Of a stretch of 64,000 nt of DNA, positions 37,405 through 47,576 are shown piece after piece. The notes under the pieces are model-generated. The model searched no databases and was not told the DNA's origin. It was given only the letters and a program-made list of their open reading frames with translations. Every line of letters starts with the position of its first letter. Within the stretch, counting starts at the first letter, position 1. Source of the DNA: Prochlorococcus marinus str. MIT 9301. GTDB lineage: Bacteria; Cyanobacteriota; Cyanobacteriia; PCC-6307; Cyanobiaceae. The stretch spans positions 124,001-188,000 of the forward strand of contig NC_009091.1 of the NCBI RefSeq assembly GCF_000015965.1, given 5' to 3'. The translations under genes and the position numbers were made by a program.

Positions 37405-38278
37405 TATCAGCTTTTTCAAGAATATCAGGAATTAAATGCTCTGCTTTTACGGCCATTATATGAACACCATCTGCGATATTAATAAAATCATGAGCTTGTT
37501 CTGCTGCAATTTTAATACCCTCTTGTAAAGGGTTTTTAGCATTTTTAAGACGATTTAAGATGTTTTCAGGGATGTTTGCGCCTGGAACGTATTTGTTTAT
37601 AAAGAGAGCGTTTTTGTAAGACTTTAATAGGAAAACACCGGCAATTACAGGAATTTCAAGAGGATTGCTAATTTGTTCACAAAAATCTATCAAATTTTGT
37701 CTTTCCATAACCATTTGAGTTTGTACAAATCCAGCTCCAGCCTCTTTTTTTTTTCGCATTCTATTTTCTAAACTTCTTTTATTTTTGCAACTAGGATCAG
37801 CTGCAGCACCTGCAAAAATAGATGTTTTTTTATCCGAAAGTTCTCCGAGAGTAGGATCAATTCCTTGATTGAAAGCCTGAATTTGTTCAAGCAATCTGAC
37901 TGACTCAAACTCATGTACGGCTTTGGCGTCATGTTGATCCCCAGCTTTTACTGAATCACCGGTAATGCACAAGATGTTCCTAATTCCTAAAGCATTTGCT
38001 CCCAGAATGTCTGATTGTAAAGCAATTTTATTACGATCCCTGCAAGAAATTTGCATTACTGGTTCTATCCCATTTTCCAGTAATAGTTTAGACATTGCCA
38101 AGCTGCACATTCTCATTACAGCTCTGCTTCCATCAGTAATGTTAACAGCGTGTACCTTATCTTTCAAAAGTTGTGCTATCTTAAGAGATCTTATGGGGCT
38201 TCCACCTCTTGGCGGCATTAACTCTGCCGTTATTACCTTAGATCTTTTTTCTAAGGTCTGCTGAAGTTTTGATTTCAA
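37388..38278 (-). CDS. metF: 5,10-methylenetetrahydrofolate reductase
   Basis: 296 residues, FAD-dependent TIM barrel. Motifs ITAELMPPRGG, VNITDGSRAVMRMCSLAMS, NILCITGD and GAGFVQTQMV are the family marks. The enzyme makes 5-methyl-THF for methionine synthesis. The position of the acidic residue in the first block (AELMPPRG) corresponds to the catalytic Glu. Divergent from the PedR-like gene; convergent overlap with the preceding gene. Confidence 0.92.
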   Translation of the reverse strand: MKSKLQQTLEKRSKVITAELMPPRGGSPIRSLKIAQLLKDKVHAVNITDGSRAVMRMCSLAMSKLLLENGIEPVMQISCRDRNKIALQSDILGANALGIRNILCITGDSVKAGDQHDAKAVHEFESVRLLEQIQAFNQGIDPTLGELSDKKTSIFAGAAADPSCKNKRSLENRMRKKKEAGAGFVQTQMVMERQNLIDFCEQISNPLEIPVIAGVFLLKSYKNALFINKYVPGANIPENILNRLKNAKNPLQEGIKIAAEQAHDFINIADGVHIMAVKAEHLIPDILEKADISLEY

Positions 38279-38355
38279 TTGCTTTTGTTTCCTAGTTGGT
38301 TAACAAGTGTACTGAGATTGCTAAACTTAATTAATATAAAAAAGGAACTGTTTAA

Positions 38356-38634
38356 ATGCAAATGGTTGAAGAAGAAGTAAACAACATTGATATGATGGGT
38401 CTCTCAGCAAGAGAGATGGAAATCATTGATCTCGTAGCTGATGGGCTTACAAATCAAGAAATTGCGGTAAAGTTAACCATTAGTAAAAGAACTGTCGATA
38501 ATCATGTAAGTAATATGTTTACAAAAACTGGTTCTAAAAACAGAGTAGCGCTTTTAAATTGGGCAATGGACAACGGCAAGATTTGTAGAGATGGATTTAA
38601 TTGTTGTACACTTCCAGACTCTGATCAAGATTAG
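38356..38634 (+). CDS. Small LuxR-type transcription regulator, PedR-like
   Basis: 92 residues: essentially one LuxR helix-turn-helix, LSAREMEIIDLVADGLTNQE and KLTISKRTVDNHVSNMF, with no receiver domain. A cysteine-bearing tail GKICRDGFNCCTLP follows. This matches PedR, which in Synechocystis senses photosynthetic electron transport through thioredoxin acting on cysteine. AAGGAA upstream of the ATG is a ribosome site. Its last 38 bases overlap a convergent small gene. Confidence 0.8.
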   Translation: MQMVEEEVNNIDMMGLSAREMEIIDLVADGLTNQEIAVKLTISKRTVDNHVSNMFTKTGSKNRVALLNWAMDNGKICRDGFNCCTLPDSDQD

Positions 38635-38785
38635 TATTACCATTTTCTTTTTTTGTATCATTCACCAAATCCATTAGACAATAATTTGTAGAACCTAATT
38701 CGAAGAGTTCAGCATATGCAATACATGCATCCTTGTCTGAATCAACAAATCTCAATATTCCTTCCTTGTCGTAAAGACCATACAT
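38597..38785 (-). CDS. Small hypothetical protein
   Basis: 62 residues. The N-terminal 40 residues (GLYDKEGILRFVDSDKDACI) read as a compact, well-formed alpha/beta domain; the tail is polar and lies opposite the PedR-like coding region. No family recognised. The protein-like first half supports a real gene, but the 38-base convergent overlap leaves some doubt about the tail. Confidence 0.6.
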   Translation of the reverse strand: MYGLYDKEGILRFVDSDKDACIAYAELFELGSTNYCLMDLVNDTKKENGNTNLDQSLEVYNN

Positions 38786-38851
38786 CCGAAGTGAATAAAA
38801 ATAACTTTTCTTAAATATAAAGAAAATATAAAGTATCAGAGGCTCCTTTGA

Positions 38852-39349
38852 CTACTTACTTTTGAAAGTTGTTAAATAGTCTTCTTTCCACTTTGAAAAA
38901 GGATTGTTAGCGAGATTGAAATTGGAGTAATGGGTCAGCCCAGTAATTTCTTTTGAAATGAAAGATGGAATAAATAAATCTTCTTCTTCATTGGAAAGTT
39001 CAATTTCTGCAATTTTAAGAGGATAATTATTTTCTTTAAAGCAATCTACAATCCAAGATTTTTTTTCAACTTCTAAAAAGAATCTATCTTTTTTAATTGT
39101 ATTTGAAATATTTGAAAGTATTGTTTCAGCATCGCTTCGTGGAATGGAGTATTCAAATTCAAAGTTGGTAAAGCCCTTAATATGTTTTTTCAGTGCAATT
39201 TTTGAATTTTTGTCTGTCAACCTTACTCTAATTATCCAACCATCTAAACTGTTGGATAAATATCCTTGTTCAATAGGAATTTTTTTATTTATGAATTCTT
39301 TCCAATTATCATTTTTTATAAGAAATCTTCTTTCTATCTCTAAGGCCAT
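38852..39349 (-). CDS. CYTH (triphosphate tunnel) domain protein
   Basis: 165 residues. The N-terminal signature reads ALEIERRFLIKNDNW: ExExR instead of the usual ExExK of CYTH phosphohydrolases. Further blocks are EQGYLSNSLDGWIIRVRL, FEFEYSIP and FLEVEKKSWIVDCF, alternating acidic and basic residues facing a beta tunnel. Bacterial members hydrolyse tripolyphosphate or thiamine triphosphate. The ATG follows the NAD kinase stop directly, so the two are co-translated. Confidence 0.88.
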   Translation of the reverse strand: MALEIERRFLIKNDNWKEFINKKIPIEQGYLSNSLDGWIIRVRLTDKNSKIALKKHIKGFTNFEFEYSIPRSDAETILSNISNTIKKDRFFLEVEKKSWIVDCFKENNYPLKIAEIELSNEEEDLFIPSFISKEITGLTHYSNFNLANNPFSKWKEDYLTTFKSK

Positions 39350-40261
39350 TTAATGTTTTGGATATTTTTGAGATAAATCGCCTTTCCAGTCTAGTTTTTT
39401 AATTAGGGTATTGTAGTAATTAGTGCTTTTTTTAAATTTTATTATTTTGCAGGGTGATTGCCCTTTTTTGATCTCACAATAATAATTTTCCTTGATGGTC
39501 ATACATTTTGAACCATCTCTCCATAATTTAATTTCCCCTTTACTTTTTTTTACAGGTTTGATTATTACCTTACTTGTATTAGGTATGACTATTGGTCTAC
39601 TAGCCAAACTCATCGGGCATATAGGGTTAATTATCATCGCATCAATACTTGGGTGCACTATTGGCCCCCCTGCAGCCATTGAGTAGGCTGTTGAGCCAGT
39701 AGATGTAGATATGATTAATCCATCACCTTTATATTCGTTAACCTTCTCGTTATCTATTTCAATCTGTATTTGATTGGTTGGAGAAATGTCTTCTTCAACA
39801 GATTTAAAATAAAAATCATTTAACGCATCGAAACTTTTTATTATCTTTTTCTCAGAAATTGTCCCATTAATACAGACATTACAGTTTAATCTATTACGAA
39901 AGTCAATTGTATATTCTTCTTTTTCAAGTATTTCAATAAAAGATTTATCAAACAAAAAATCTTTTTCTTGTGTAAGAAAACCCAGATTTCCACCAATATT
40001 AATGCTCAACAAAGGAATATCATAATCAGCTAAAGCATTTGCACATTTTAGAAAGGTTCCATCTCCACCAAGAACTATGCCAATATTTGGTTTTAATTCC
40101 TTATTACAAAAATATTTTTCAATTTCATCTTTATAAAAATCACTTTCAATTCTTTTTGATTTTATGTTTTTAGCTTTGAGGACTTCTTCACAGAATTTAG
40201 AAGCCTCTTTAGCGATAGAACTATCTGAACGATATACAATAAGCACTAATGAGAGTTTCAT
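39350..40261 (-). CDS. nadK: NAD kinase
   Basis: 303 residues. The [13 protein letters not shown] motif, [14 protein letters not shown] and [20 protein letters not shown] are the diagnostic blocks. It converts NAD to NADP. It sits 9 bases after ndhE and directly before the CYTH gene, so NADP supply is transcriptionally linked to NDH-1 subunits. Cyanobacteria often have two NAD kinases; which paralogue this is cannot be told here. Confidence 0.93.
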   Translation of the reverse strand: MKLSLVLIVYRSDSSIAKEASKFCEEVLKAKNIKSKRIESDFYKDEIEKYFCNKELKPNIGIVLGGDGTFLKCANALADYDIPLLSINIGGNLGFLTQEKDFLFDKSFIEILEKEEYTIDFRNRLNCNVCINGTISEKKIIKSFDALNDFYFKSVEEDISPTNQIQIEIDNEKVNEYKGDGLIISTSTGSTAYSMAAGGPIVHPSIDAMIINPICPMSLASRPIVIPNTSKVIIKPVKKSKGEIKLWRDGSKCMTIKENYYCEIKKGQSPCKIIKFKKSTNYYNTLIKKLDWKGDLSQKYPKH

Positions 40262-40270
40262 TTAGTGGTT

Positions 40271-40591
40271 TTACCATTTTAATAAATTAAAACTTTCCAT
40301 ATCTACAGTCACCCTATTCCTATAAAGAGATAATAAGATAGCTAACCCTACAGCAGCTTCTGCGGCAGCAACAGTAATCACAAAAATTGTAAAAACTTGT
40401 CCTTGTATTAAATTATTATCAATATAGGAAGAAAATGCCATTAGGTTTATATTTACTGCATTGAGCATTAACTCAATGCTCATAAGAACTCTTACTGCAT
40501 TTCTGCTATTTAATAATCCCCAAATACCAATACAGAATAGTGATGAAGATACTATTAAAAATGCTTGAATAGGAATTGATTCTAAACTCAT
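40271..40591 (-). CDS. ndhE: NAD(P)H-quinone oxidoreductase subunit 4L
   Basis: 106 residues, three hydrophobic segments. NuoK/NdhE membrane subunit. Conserved glutamates within membrane helices are visible in LMSIELMLNAVNINLMAF and AAAEAAVGLAILLSLYR, both on the proton path. Fourth gene of ndhA-I-G-E, 18 bases after ndhG. Confidence 0.95.
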   Translation of the reverse strand: MSLESIPIQAFLIVSSSLFCIGIWGLLNSRNAVRVLMSIELMLNAVNINLMAFSSYIDNNLIQGQVFTIFVITVAAAEAAVGLAILLSLYRNRVTVDMESFNLLKW

Positions 40592-40609
40592 TATACGAAA
40601 GGTGAAAGG

Positions 40610-41209
40610 TTAGTTTTTATTTGTAAGCAATGGTTCTGATGATTTTTCAATTAACTCTTGATCAACAGGTAATCCAGTGGAAATATCCTTACTCATTACA
40701 TCTCTTCTAGCTAAAACAATAGCCCCAATCATTGCCATCAAAAGTAAAACTGAGGCTACTTCAAATGGGAGTAAATAATCACTAAAAAGATGTTCACCAA
40801 TTCTGATAGTTGATTCTTCACCTATAGAGTTTTGAGTACTTGATAGGCTCCATGTATTAGTCAAGTCAACTCTTATTAAAAGGCTAAGCAGGGTTAAACA
40901 TATTGATGTCGATATAATTCTTCTTGATTTGATGTCATTGATTGGTTTTAAATCTTCTTTTTTATTGACTAGCATTATTGCAAAGATTATTAATACATTA
41001 ACTGCACCCACATAAACTAGTACTTGTGCTGCAGCAACAAAACTGGCATTTAAAAGAAGATATAGTCCTGCTACACTCATGAAAACTCCTCCTAAAAGAA
41101 AGGCTGAATAGACAATACTTTCTAGCAATACAACACCTAGTGCTCCAATCAGAATCACTAAAGACAAAATTGTAAAACAAATAATTTGAGTTGTTATTGC
41201 GATGGACAT
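40610..41209 (-). CDS. ndhG: NAD(P)H-quinone oxidoreductase subunit 6
   Basis: 199 residues, NuoJ/NdhG membrane subunit with five hydrophobic segments. The typical LYLLLNASFVAAAQVLVYVG and AVNVLIIFAIMLVNK segments are present. A polar C-terminal tail (about 35 residues) follows the last span. Between ndhI (13 bases away) and ndhE in the ndhA-I-G-E cluster. Confidence 0.94.
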   Translation of the reverse strand: MSIAITTQIICFTILSLVILIGALGVVLLESIVYSAFLLGGVFMSVAGLYLLLNASFVAAAQVLVYVGAVNVLIIFAIMLVNKKEDLKPINDIKSRRIISTSICLTLLSLLIRVDLTNTWSLSSTQNSIGEESTIRIGEHLFSDYLLPFEVASVLLLMAMIGAIVLARRDVMSKDISTGLPVDQELIEKSSEPLLTNKN

Positions 41210-41222
41210 AAATTAATGGAAA

Positions 41223-41849
41223 TTAATTGTTTGGATTAGAAGCTTTATCTTTTTTTTCATTGGATTCTGATCTCATCCAATCATAAACTTCTTCTGGTAA
41301 TTTACCAACTCTAGTATCTGAGCTTGGGACTTCATGAGGGTCCATGACCCCTTTAGGAAGATAGGCAAGTTCTCTTAGGGGTTTTACTGAAGGATCTGTT
41401 GTCACGTTTGTAGGTAACCTTCCAAGTGCAACATTATCAAAATTTAGATTATGTCTGTCAAAAGTAGCTAATTCATACTCTTCGGTCATTGAAAGACAAT
41501 TAGTTGGACAATATTCAACACAATTTCCGCAAAAAATACAAACTCCAAAGTCTATAGAATAATTTCTAAGTTCCTTTTTTTTGGTTTCTTTATTCATTAC
41601 CCAATCAACTACTGGGAGATTTATAGGGCATACTCTCACGCAAACTTCACAAGCAATACATTTATCAAATTCATAATGTATTCTCCCTCTATATCTTTCA
41701 GAGGGTATTAATTTTTCATATGGATATTGGACAGTAACAGGTCTTCTTCGAAGATGATCAAAAGTAACTGAAAAGCCATTATATAAATATTTGCCAGCAT
41801 TAAATGCTTCTTTGATATAGCTATTAATTTGTTGAAGGAAATTTTTCAT
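41223..41849 (-). CDS. ndhI: NAD(P)H-quinone oxidoreductase subunit I
   Basis: 208 residues. Two 4Fe-4S ferredoxin motifs: [12 protein letters not shown] and [12 protein letters not shown], which carry electrons from the ferredoxin entry side to plastoquinone. The N-terminus has [21 protein letters not shown]. The C-terminal extension is polar. Follows ndhA after a 68-base gap with an AT-rich hairpin. Confidence 0.95.
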   Translation of the reverse strand: MKNFLQQINSYIKEAFNAGKYLYNGFSVTFDHLRRRPVTVQYPYEKLIPSERYRGRIHYEFDKCIACEVCVRVCPINLPVVDWVMNKETKKKELRNYSIDFGVCIFCGNCVEYCPTNCLSMTEEYELATFDRHNLNFDNVALGRLPTNVTTDPSVKPLRELAYLPKGVMDPHEVPSSDTRVGKLPEEVYDWMRSESNEKKDKASNPNN

Positions 41850-41897
41850 TTTGAAGAATTTACTCAGTGATTTTATTTTAGTGGATTAAATTTAAAT

Positions 41898-41915
41898 TTA
41901 AGTATTTTTACTTAA
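41898..41915. other. AT-rich hairpin between ndhA and ndhI
   Basis: TTAAGTA, loop TTTT, TACTTAA: a 7-base perfect dyad beginning two bases beyond the ndhA stop. It lacks GC pairs, so it is more likely a transcript-processing or stability element than a terminator. Confidence 0.35.
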
Positions 41916-41917
41916 GT

Positions 41918-43036
41918 TTAACCTCCAAAGAATTGCGGAAAAGCAAGTTTTAATCCTGCAGTTATCAAAAGATTAGCAAGAGAAATTGGAAGAAGAAACT
42001 TCCATCCTAGATCCAATAGTTGATCTATCCTGACTCTAGGAGTTGTCCAACGTAATAATATTGCAATGAAAACTAAAAGATAAGCTTTCAATACAGTCAT
42101 TACAATTCCTATTGATGCAGTAAAGACTTGTATTAAAGGTGCATTAATGGGCAAATTTAGAAACTTGGCTATTAATTCAACTGGAATAGGAAAACCCCAA
42201 CCTCCTAAATAAAGTATTGATACCAATAATGCTGAAAGGATTAAATTTATGTAACTACCAAGGTAGAACAGTGCGAATTTCATCCCTGCATATTCAGTTT
42301 GATATCCTGCAACTAATTCTTCTTCAGCTTCAGGTAAGTCAAATGGAAGTCTCTCACATTCTGCAAGTGCACAAATCCAGAAGACTATAAAACCAACAGG
42401 TTGTCTCCATATATTCCAACTTAGGATTCCAGCACCACTTTGTTGATTAACAATATCAATAGTACTTAGAGAATTTGTCATTAGTACGATAGCCAGTACA
42501 GATAAAGCTAAAGGAATTTCATAACTTATTGATTGAGCTGCTGCTCTTAATCCCCCTAACAATGAATATTTATTATTTGATGCATATCCGCTCATAAGAA
42601 GTCCAATTGGCTGGATACTGCTTAAAGCGATCCATAGGAAAATTCCAATACCTACATTACTTATTAAAAGGTTTTGTCCAAAGGGAACGATCAGCCAGGA
42701 CAGAATCACTGGAACAAGAACTAATATGGGCCCTGCGGTGAAGAGGATTCCATCCGCTTTAGCAGGAATAATATCCTCTTTAACAAGTAACTTCAGACCA
42801 TCTGCAATTGGTTGAAGGACGCCAAGTGCACCTGCATATTCGGGACCTATTCTTTGTTGAGCGGCAGCAGATATTTTTCTTTCAAGCCAAACTGTTACTA
42901 AAACGCCAACAACTGCCGCTACTAAAACCAAAAGCATAGGTAGAGGGAGCCAAATTATATGAGCAATTTCGCTGGACAGGCCAAAACCTTTTAAGAATTC
43001 ATTAAAACTATATTCGAGATCTAATCCGTATTCCAA
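41918..43036 (-). CDS. ndhA: NAD(P)H-quinone oxidoreductase subunit 1
   Basis: 372 residues, eight-span membrane subunit NuoH/NdhA linking the peripheral arm to the membrane arm and forming part of the quinone site. Markers are [60 protein letters not shown] and [14 protein letters not shown]. First gene of ndhA-I-G-E; follows gltA by 75 bases and may share its transcript. Confidence 0.96.
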   Translation of the reverse strand: MEYGLDLEYSFNEFLKGFGLSSEIAHIIWLPLPMLLVLVAAVVGVLVTVWLERKISAAAQQRIGPEYAGALGVLQPIADGLKLLVKEDIIPAKADGILFTAGPILVLVPVILSWLIVPFGQNLLISNVGIGIFLWIALSSIQPIGLLMSGYASNNKYSLLGGLRAAAQSISYEIPLALSVLAIVLMTNSLSTIDIVNQQSGAGILSWNIWRQPVGFIVFWICALAECERLPFDLPEAEEELVAGYQTEYAGMKFALFYLGSYINLILSALLVSILYLGGWGFPIPVELIAKFLNLPINAPLIQVFTASIGIVMTVLKAYLLVFIAILLRWTTPRVRIDQLLDLGWKFLLPISLANLLITAGLKLAFPQFFGG

Positions 43037-43111
43037 AATTTTTATGTTATTTACTTAATAGATTAACTCTTCACAAACAATATGTGTGTTTTTTATGAAA
43101 AGCTGCAAATA

Positions 43112-44257
43112 TTATTTTCTGTTTTCTAGGCTGATCCAATCTCTTGGTGCTGAACCAGTATAGATTTGCGATGGTCTAAAAATTCTATTTGCTCCAAGTT
43201 GCTCTCTCCAATGAGCTAACCAACCAGCGACTCTAGAGATGGCAAAAATTGGAGTAAACAAATCACGAGGAATACCAAGTTTTCTATAAACAAGACCAGA
43301 ATAAAAATCCACGTTAGGGAATATACCCTTAGGTCCAAGTCTTGGTATTGCTTCTGCTTCAAGTGATTTTGCAACTTCATACATTTCATCTGCTCCAAAT
43401 CTAATAAAAAGCTCCTCTGCCAGTTTTTGAAGAATTATTGCTCTTGGATCTTTGACTTTATATTCTCTATGACCGAAGCCCATAATCTTACTTTTATTTT
43501 TTATCGCGTTATCCAAAAAAGAAGCAGCATTTTCTGGAGTTTTGATCTCTTCTAACATTGCAATCACATCCTCATTTGCTCCTCCATGCAGCGGACCAGC
43601 CAGGGTTCCTACTGCAGAGGCTATGACAGCGTATGGGTCTGTAAGAGTGCTTGCAGTAACCCTAGCGCTAAATGTACTTGCGTTTAAACTATGTTCGGCA
43701 TGTAGGATTAAACACCTATCAAAAACTTTTGCAGCTATTGGATCTTGTTCTTTTTCTGTCAGCATGTAAAGAAAATTTGATGAGTAAGTTAAATCGTCAC
43801 GAGGTTGAATAGGGTCTTGTCCTTTTCTTATAAGTTGAAACGCAGCAATCATAGTAGGTATTTTTGCTATAAGTCTTATTACTGCGTTGTAAATGTAATT
43901 AGGATCATCTATTGCTCTACGTGAATAGAAAAGCCCTAAAGAAGCTGCACTAGATTGAAGAGCATCCATAGGATGACCTGTCGCAGGAAAACATTTCATC
44001 ATATCTCTGACTCTAAAACTTAACCTTCTATGCATTTGAACTTCTTGTTCAAAATCCCTTAGTTGAATAGCTGTGGGCAATTCACCCCAAATCAATAGGT
44101 AAGCAGTTTCTAAAAAACTGCTTTTTTGGGATAGTTCCTCAATGGAGTAGCCCCTATACAATAATTTACCTTTGTTCCCGTCAATATCACAGATAGATGA
44201 ATTAGTAACTGGGACACCTTCTAATCCTGGTTTTAAAATTAGTTTGTTGCTATCCAA
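43112..44257 (-). CDS. gltA: Citrate synthase
   Basis: 381 residues, the short (type II-like bacterial/archaeal-style) form. Catalytic histidines are in LHAEHSLNASTFSARV and MGFGHREYKVKDPRA, with the substrate loop GPLHGGANEDVI. N-terminal SICDIDGNKGKLLYRGYSIEEL is typical. It condenses oxaloacetate with acetyl-CoA; in Prochlorococcus the TCA pathway is incomplete and mainly feeds 2-oxoglutarate for nitrogen assimilation. Confidence 0.95.
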   Translation of the reverse strand: MDSNKLILKPGLEGVPVTNSSICDIDGNKGKLLYRGYSIEELSQKSSFLETAYLLIWGELPTAIQLRDFEQEVQMHRRLSFRVRDMMKCFPATGHPMDALQSSAASLGLFYSRRAIDDPNYIYNAVIRLIAKIPTMIAAFQLIRKGQDPIQPRDDLTYSSNFLYMLTEKEQDPIAAKVFDRCLILHAEHSLNASTFSARVTASTLTDPYAVIASAVGTLAGPLHGGANEDVIAMLEEIKTPENAASFLDNAIKNKSKIMGFGHREYKVKDPRAIILQKLAEELFIRFGADEMYEVAKSLEAEAIPRLGPKGIFPNVDFYSGLVYRKLGIPRDLFTPIFAISRVAGWLAHWREQLGANRIFRPSQIYTGSAPRDWISLENRK

Positions 44258-44382
44258 TTGCTTAATTCAATATCAAATACTTATAGATTAAAGATAGTCA
44301 AATAATTTTTAATTAACCACAAGTTATTAATTTGGCGGAGAATTTAAATTGATTTTTTTTAAGCTTAATTCAAGTAAGTTTA

Positions 44383-45843
44383 TTAATTAATTTTTAAACT
44401 AGTTTCTGTATAGAGAATTGGATTTTTTTCAGGAATAGATTGTCTTATGATTTCAATAGATTCTTCATTTGATATTTTTAAAATATTTCTTATGAGAAAA
44501 TTAAGATCTTCCAAATCAGAAAAATATTCAACTTTATTAGAATTTCCATTTTTGATATCAACTTTTGCATAGAGAAAAGCAGAATTATCTTTATTATTTT
44601 TTAAATTATAAAATTTTTTTGAGATTGTATCTAGTTTTTTACCATCAATTAAATGATTACTTATGATTTTTAAATTTCCTGCTTCTATTGAATAGATATT
44701 TTCATAAGTTAATTGTTTTATTACATCGTCTTTTTCTTCAAGAATATCTTTGGAATAAATCGAGTAAATATCTTCGTTTTGTTTTAAAGTATATTTGTTG
44801 AAATCTTTTAGTTTTTTCCAAGCACTTAAATCAAATTGATCTTCAGTATTTTTTTCAAATGTAATAAGCCAATTTTTTTTTGAATTGAGAATTAAAATAT
44901 TTTGACTTGCGGTTTGATTTAAGTCTTCAAAAAAACTATTTTCAAAATTATTAGTTAGAGGTTTTAGATATTGCTTAAAATTTTTTACATCACTAAAAAT
45001 TGAAACTTCAGGATAATCTTCATTCGTATTTTCTTTATTTATTAGGTTATCGTAAGTAAGAATATCAATATTTTTTTTACTATTTAGTAAAAATGATTTT
45101 AAAATTAAATTATCATTTTTTAAGTCGAATATTGTTGCTACAACATCCTCATTTCCCTCATTCAAAATTTCTTTATTAAAAAAAATACTATCTCTAAATT
45201 TCTTTGTAAATAGTATATTTTTTTGGTTTTTTAGTCCGAAAAGTTCTCCCTCATATTGAAATTTTTTTTCTTTAAAATCATTTCTAGAGTTAATACTATT
45301 TTTAATCAATTTTTTATCAGATGAAGCAATTATATAATTATCTTCAGTACGGTATATATAGTTAAGGAAATTTATTTTGTTTTCTCTATTAATTGAAATT
45401 ATCTCATCAATCTGATCAATTTTATTAGGCAAATTTAATAAATCGTCTATTGTTTTTTCTGGCTTAATTTTAAAAACAATCAAAATGTCATCTTTAAGTT
45501 TTTTATTATTTTCAAAAGTTGAGATTATAAGTTCATTATTATAGATATCTTCTAATTTATTGTTGTCTAGATCTATTCCTAAGTAATCTAATATAGAGTC
45601 TTTTATTAAAAAAAAGTTATCTTTATTTGTTGGATTTTTATCCTTTTCATTATTATTAACGATATTAAAATTATCTAAATTTGAAATAAATAATAATTTA
45701 TTGTTTTCAGGTGCATATTTTAAGATATTTAGTTGCTCAATATTTGTACTTTGTTCCTTATTTTTATTAGTAGAAACTTTTTTAAAACCAAAAAAAAGTA
45801 ATAAAGATAATAATAGGATTATTGCTATTACTCTAAGTTTCAT
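44383..45843 (-). CDS. DUF3352-like secreted or membrane-anchored protein
   Basis: 486 residues from the ATG at 45843; a TTG two codons earlier is possible. An N-terminal hydrophobic segment (about residues 3-20) acts as signal or anchor. The rest is soluble, very rich in Lys/Asn/Asp, with repeated beta-rich stretches such as NNKLLFISNLDNFN, typical of the cyanobacterial DUF3352 family, of unknown role. Family assignment is from general layout rather than strong motifs. Flanked by gltA and a divergent rhodanese gene. Confidence 0.62.
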   Translation of the reverse strand: MKLRVIAIILLLSLLLFFGFKKVSTNKNKEQSTNIEQLNILKYAPENNKLLFISNLDNFNIVNNNEKDKNPTNKDNFFLIKDSILDYLGIDLDNNKLEDIYNNELIISTFENNKKLKDDILIVFKIKPEKTIDDLLNLPNKIDQIDEIISINRENKINFLNYIYRTEDNYIIASSDKKLIKNSINSRNDFKEKKFQYEGELFGLKNQKNILFTKKFRDSIFFNKEILNEGNEDVVATIFDLKNDNLILKSFLLNSKKNIDILTYDNLINKENTNEDYPEVSIFSDVKNFKQYLKPLTNNFENSFFEDLNQTASQNILILNSKKNWLITFEKNTEDQFDLSAWKKLKDFNKYTLKQNEDIYSIYSKDILEEKDDVIKQLTYENIYSIEAGNLKIISNHLIDGKKLDTISKKFYNLKNNKDNSAFLYAKVDIKNGNSNKVEYFSDLEDLNFLIRNILKISNEESIEIIRQSIPEKNPILYTETSLKIN

Positions 45844-45932
45844 TATCAATGTTTATTTTTATTTTTAACAATAAACTTCCTATTGCAACTTAATTTATTA
45901 AATTGTAAATAACACATAATTTATCCTATAAA

Positions 45933-46283
45933 TTGGGAAGTTATCCAAAATCTATAAATGCTTCTAGTCTAAATGATTGGTTTAATTCTGAGAAAGAAGA
46001 TCCAGTCTTGATTGATGTAAGAGAGCAGTCAGAGCTTGAACTAGCTCGTTTCTCAAAAGAATTTTTACATATACCAATTAGTAAAGTTACATCTGAATAT
46101 GTTGAAGAAATATTCGCTGGTTTATTAGGTAGAGAAATTGTAGTTACCTGTCATGCAGGAATAAGAAGTTATAACTTTTCACAATGGTGCTTGGATAATA
46201 ATATTGTGAGCGAAATATGGAATTTGGAGGAGGGTATTGATGGATGGAGTAGATATATTGACCCATCAATACCAAGGTATTGA
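45933..46283 (+). CDS. Single-domain rhodanese
   Basis: 116 residues from TTG. Rhodanese fold with VLIDVREQSELELARF and the active-site loop VTCHAGIRSYNFSQWC, where Cys would carry a persulfide. It may relay sulfur to biosynthetic enzymes or act in sulfide detoxification. It abuts convergent trpB. Confidence 0.87.
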   Translation: MGSYPKSINASSLNDWFNSEKEDPVLIDVREQSELELARFSKEFLHIPISKVTSEYVEEIFAGLLGREIVVTCHAGIRSYNFSQWCLDNNIVSEIWNLEEGIDGWSRYIDPSIPRY

Positions 46284-47528
46284 TTAAATATCTAATGAAG
46301 ATGCAACAGTATTAACATCTTTGTCGCCTCTTCCAGAGCAATTGATAACTATATGAGTATCTTTTTCAAGAGTAGGGCATAATTTATCTAACCAAGCAAA
46401 GGCATGGGAAGTTTCAAGTGCAGGAATAATTCCTTCTAGTTCACTAACAAGTTTTAAAGCGTCTAAAGCTTCTTGATCTGTGACTGATCCATATTCTGCT
46501 CTACCTATTTCTTTTAAATGGCTATGTTCAGGTCCTACTCCAGGGTAATCTAAACCTGCACTTATTGAGTGAGCTTCTTGTACTTGACCATTATCATCTT
46601 GCAAGAGAAGACTCATTGATCCATGCAAAATTCCAACTGAACCTTTAGTGATTGTGGCAGCATGTTTGTCAGTATCAACTCCGCTTCCTGCGGCTTCAAC
46701 TCCAATAAGACGCACAGAAGTTTCTTTAACAAAAGGATGGAAAAGCCCCATTGCATTTGATCCCCCACCTACACAAGCAAGCAAAATATCGGGAAAAGAG
46801 CCAAATGATTCTAAACATTGTTTTTTAGTTTCTTCACCTATAACTGCATGAAAATCTCGCACAATCTTTGGGAAAGGGTGTGGGCCGGCAACAGATCCTA
46901 AAATGTAGTGTGTGGTTTCGACATTAGAAACCCAATCTCTAATGGCTTCACTAGTGGCATCCTTAAGTGTTGCAGTTCCAGAATTTACAACTTTAACTTC
47001 AGCTCCTAGAAGTTTCATTCTGAAAACGTTAAGGGATTGCCTTTTTATATCTTCAGCACCCATGTAGATAATACATTTCAAGCCAAATCTCGCACAAACA
47101 GTAGCCGTAGCAACTCCGTGCTGACCTGCTCCAGTTTCTGCAATTATTCTTTTTTTGCCCATTCTTATTGCAAGTAAAGCTTGTCCGAGGGCATTATTAA
47201 TTTTGTGAGCCCCAGTATGATTTAAATCTTCCCTTTTAAGCCATATTCTAGGGGTTGCTTGTTTAGTTTTGTAATGTTCAGTAAGTCTTTTGGCTTCATA
47301 AAGTGGTGTTTCTCTTCCTACATAAGTCTTAAGGAGATGATTTAATTCTTCTACAAAAAGTTTATCTTTCCATGCATTAGATGCAGCTGTTTCAAGCTCA
47401 AAAAGAGCAGGCATTAGCGTTTCAGGAACATATTGACCACCATATTTTCCAAATCTTCCCTCTTTAGAGGGTTGATTTAAATCGTCATTTTTATAATTCT
47501 GATCTTTGCGAGAAAATGTACTTACCAC
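46284..47528 (-). CDS. trpB: Tryptophan synthase beta chain
   Basis: 414 residues from a GTG. The PLP lysine is in [17 protein letters not shown], the PLP phosphate loop is [12 protein letters not shown], and [19 protein letters not shown] is the conserved N-terminal block. It condenses indole and serine to tryptophan. trpA is not adjacent. Divergent from the SUI1 gene and convergent with the rhodanese gene. Confidence 0.96.
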   Translation of the reverse strand: MVSTFSRKDQNYKNDDLNQPSKEGRFGKYGGQYVPETLMPALFELETAASNAWKDKLFVEELNHLLKTYVGRETPLYEAKRLTEHYKTKQATPRIWLKREDLNHTGAHKINNALGQALLAIRMGKKRIIAETGAGQHGVATATVCARFGLKCIIYMGAEDIKRQSLNVFRMKLLGAEVKVVNSGTATLKDATSEAIRDWVSNVETTHYILGSVAGPHPFPKIVRDFHAVIGEETKKQCLESFGSFPDILLACVGGGSNAMGLFHPFVKETSVRLIGVEAAGSGVDTDKHAATITKGSVGILHGSMSLLLQDDNGQVQEAHSISAGLDYPGVGPEHSHLKEIGRAEYGSVTDQEALDALKLVSELEGIIPALETSHAFAWLDKLCPTLEKDTHIVINCSGRGDKDVNTVASSLDI

Positions 47529-47576
47529 TTTTTCTATAGAATAAGTATTAACTAACTATAGATTATATTGAAAATA

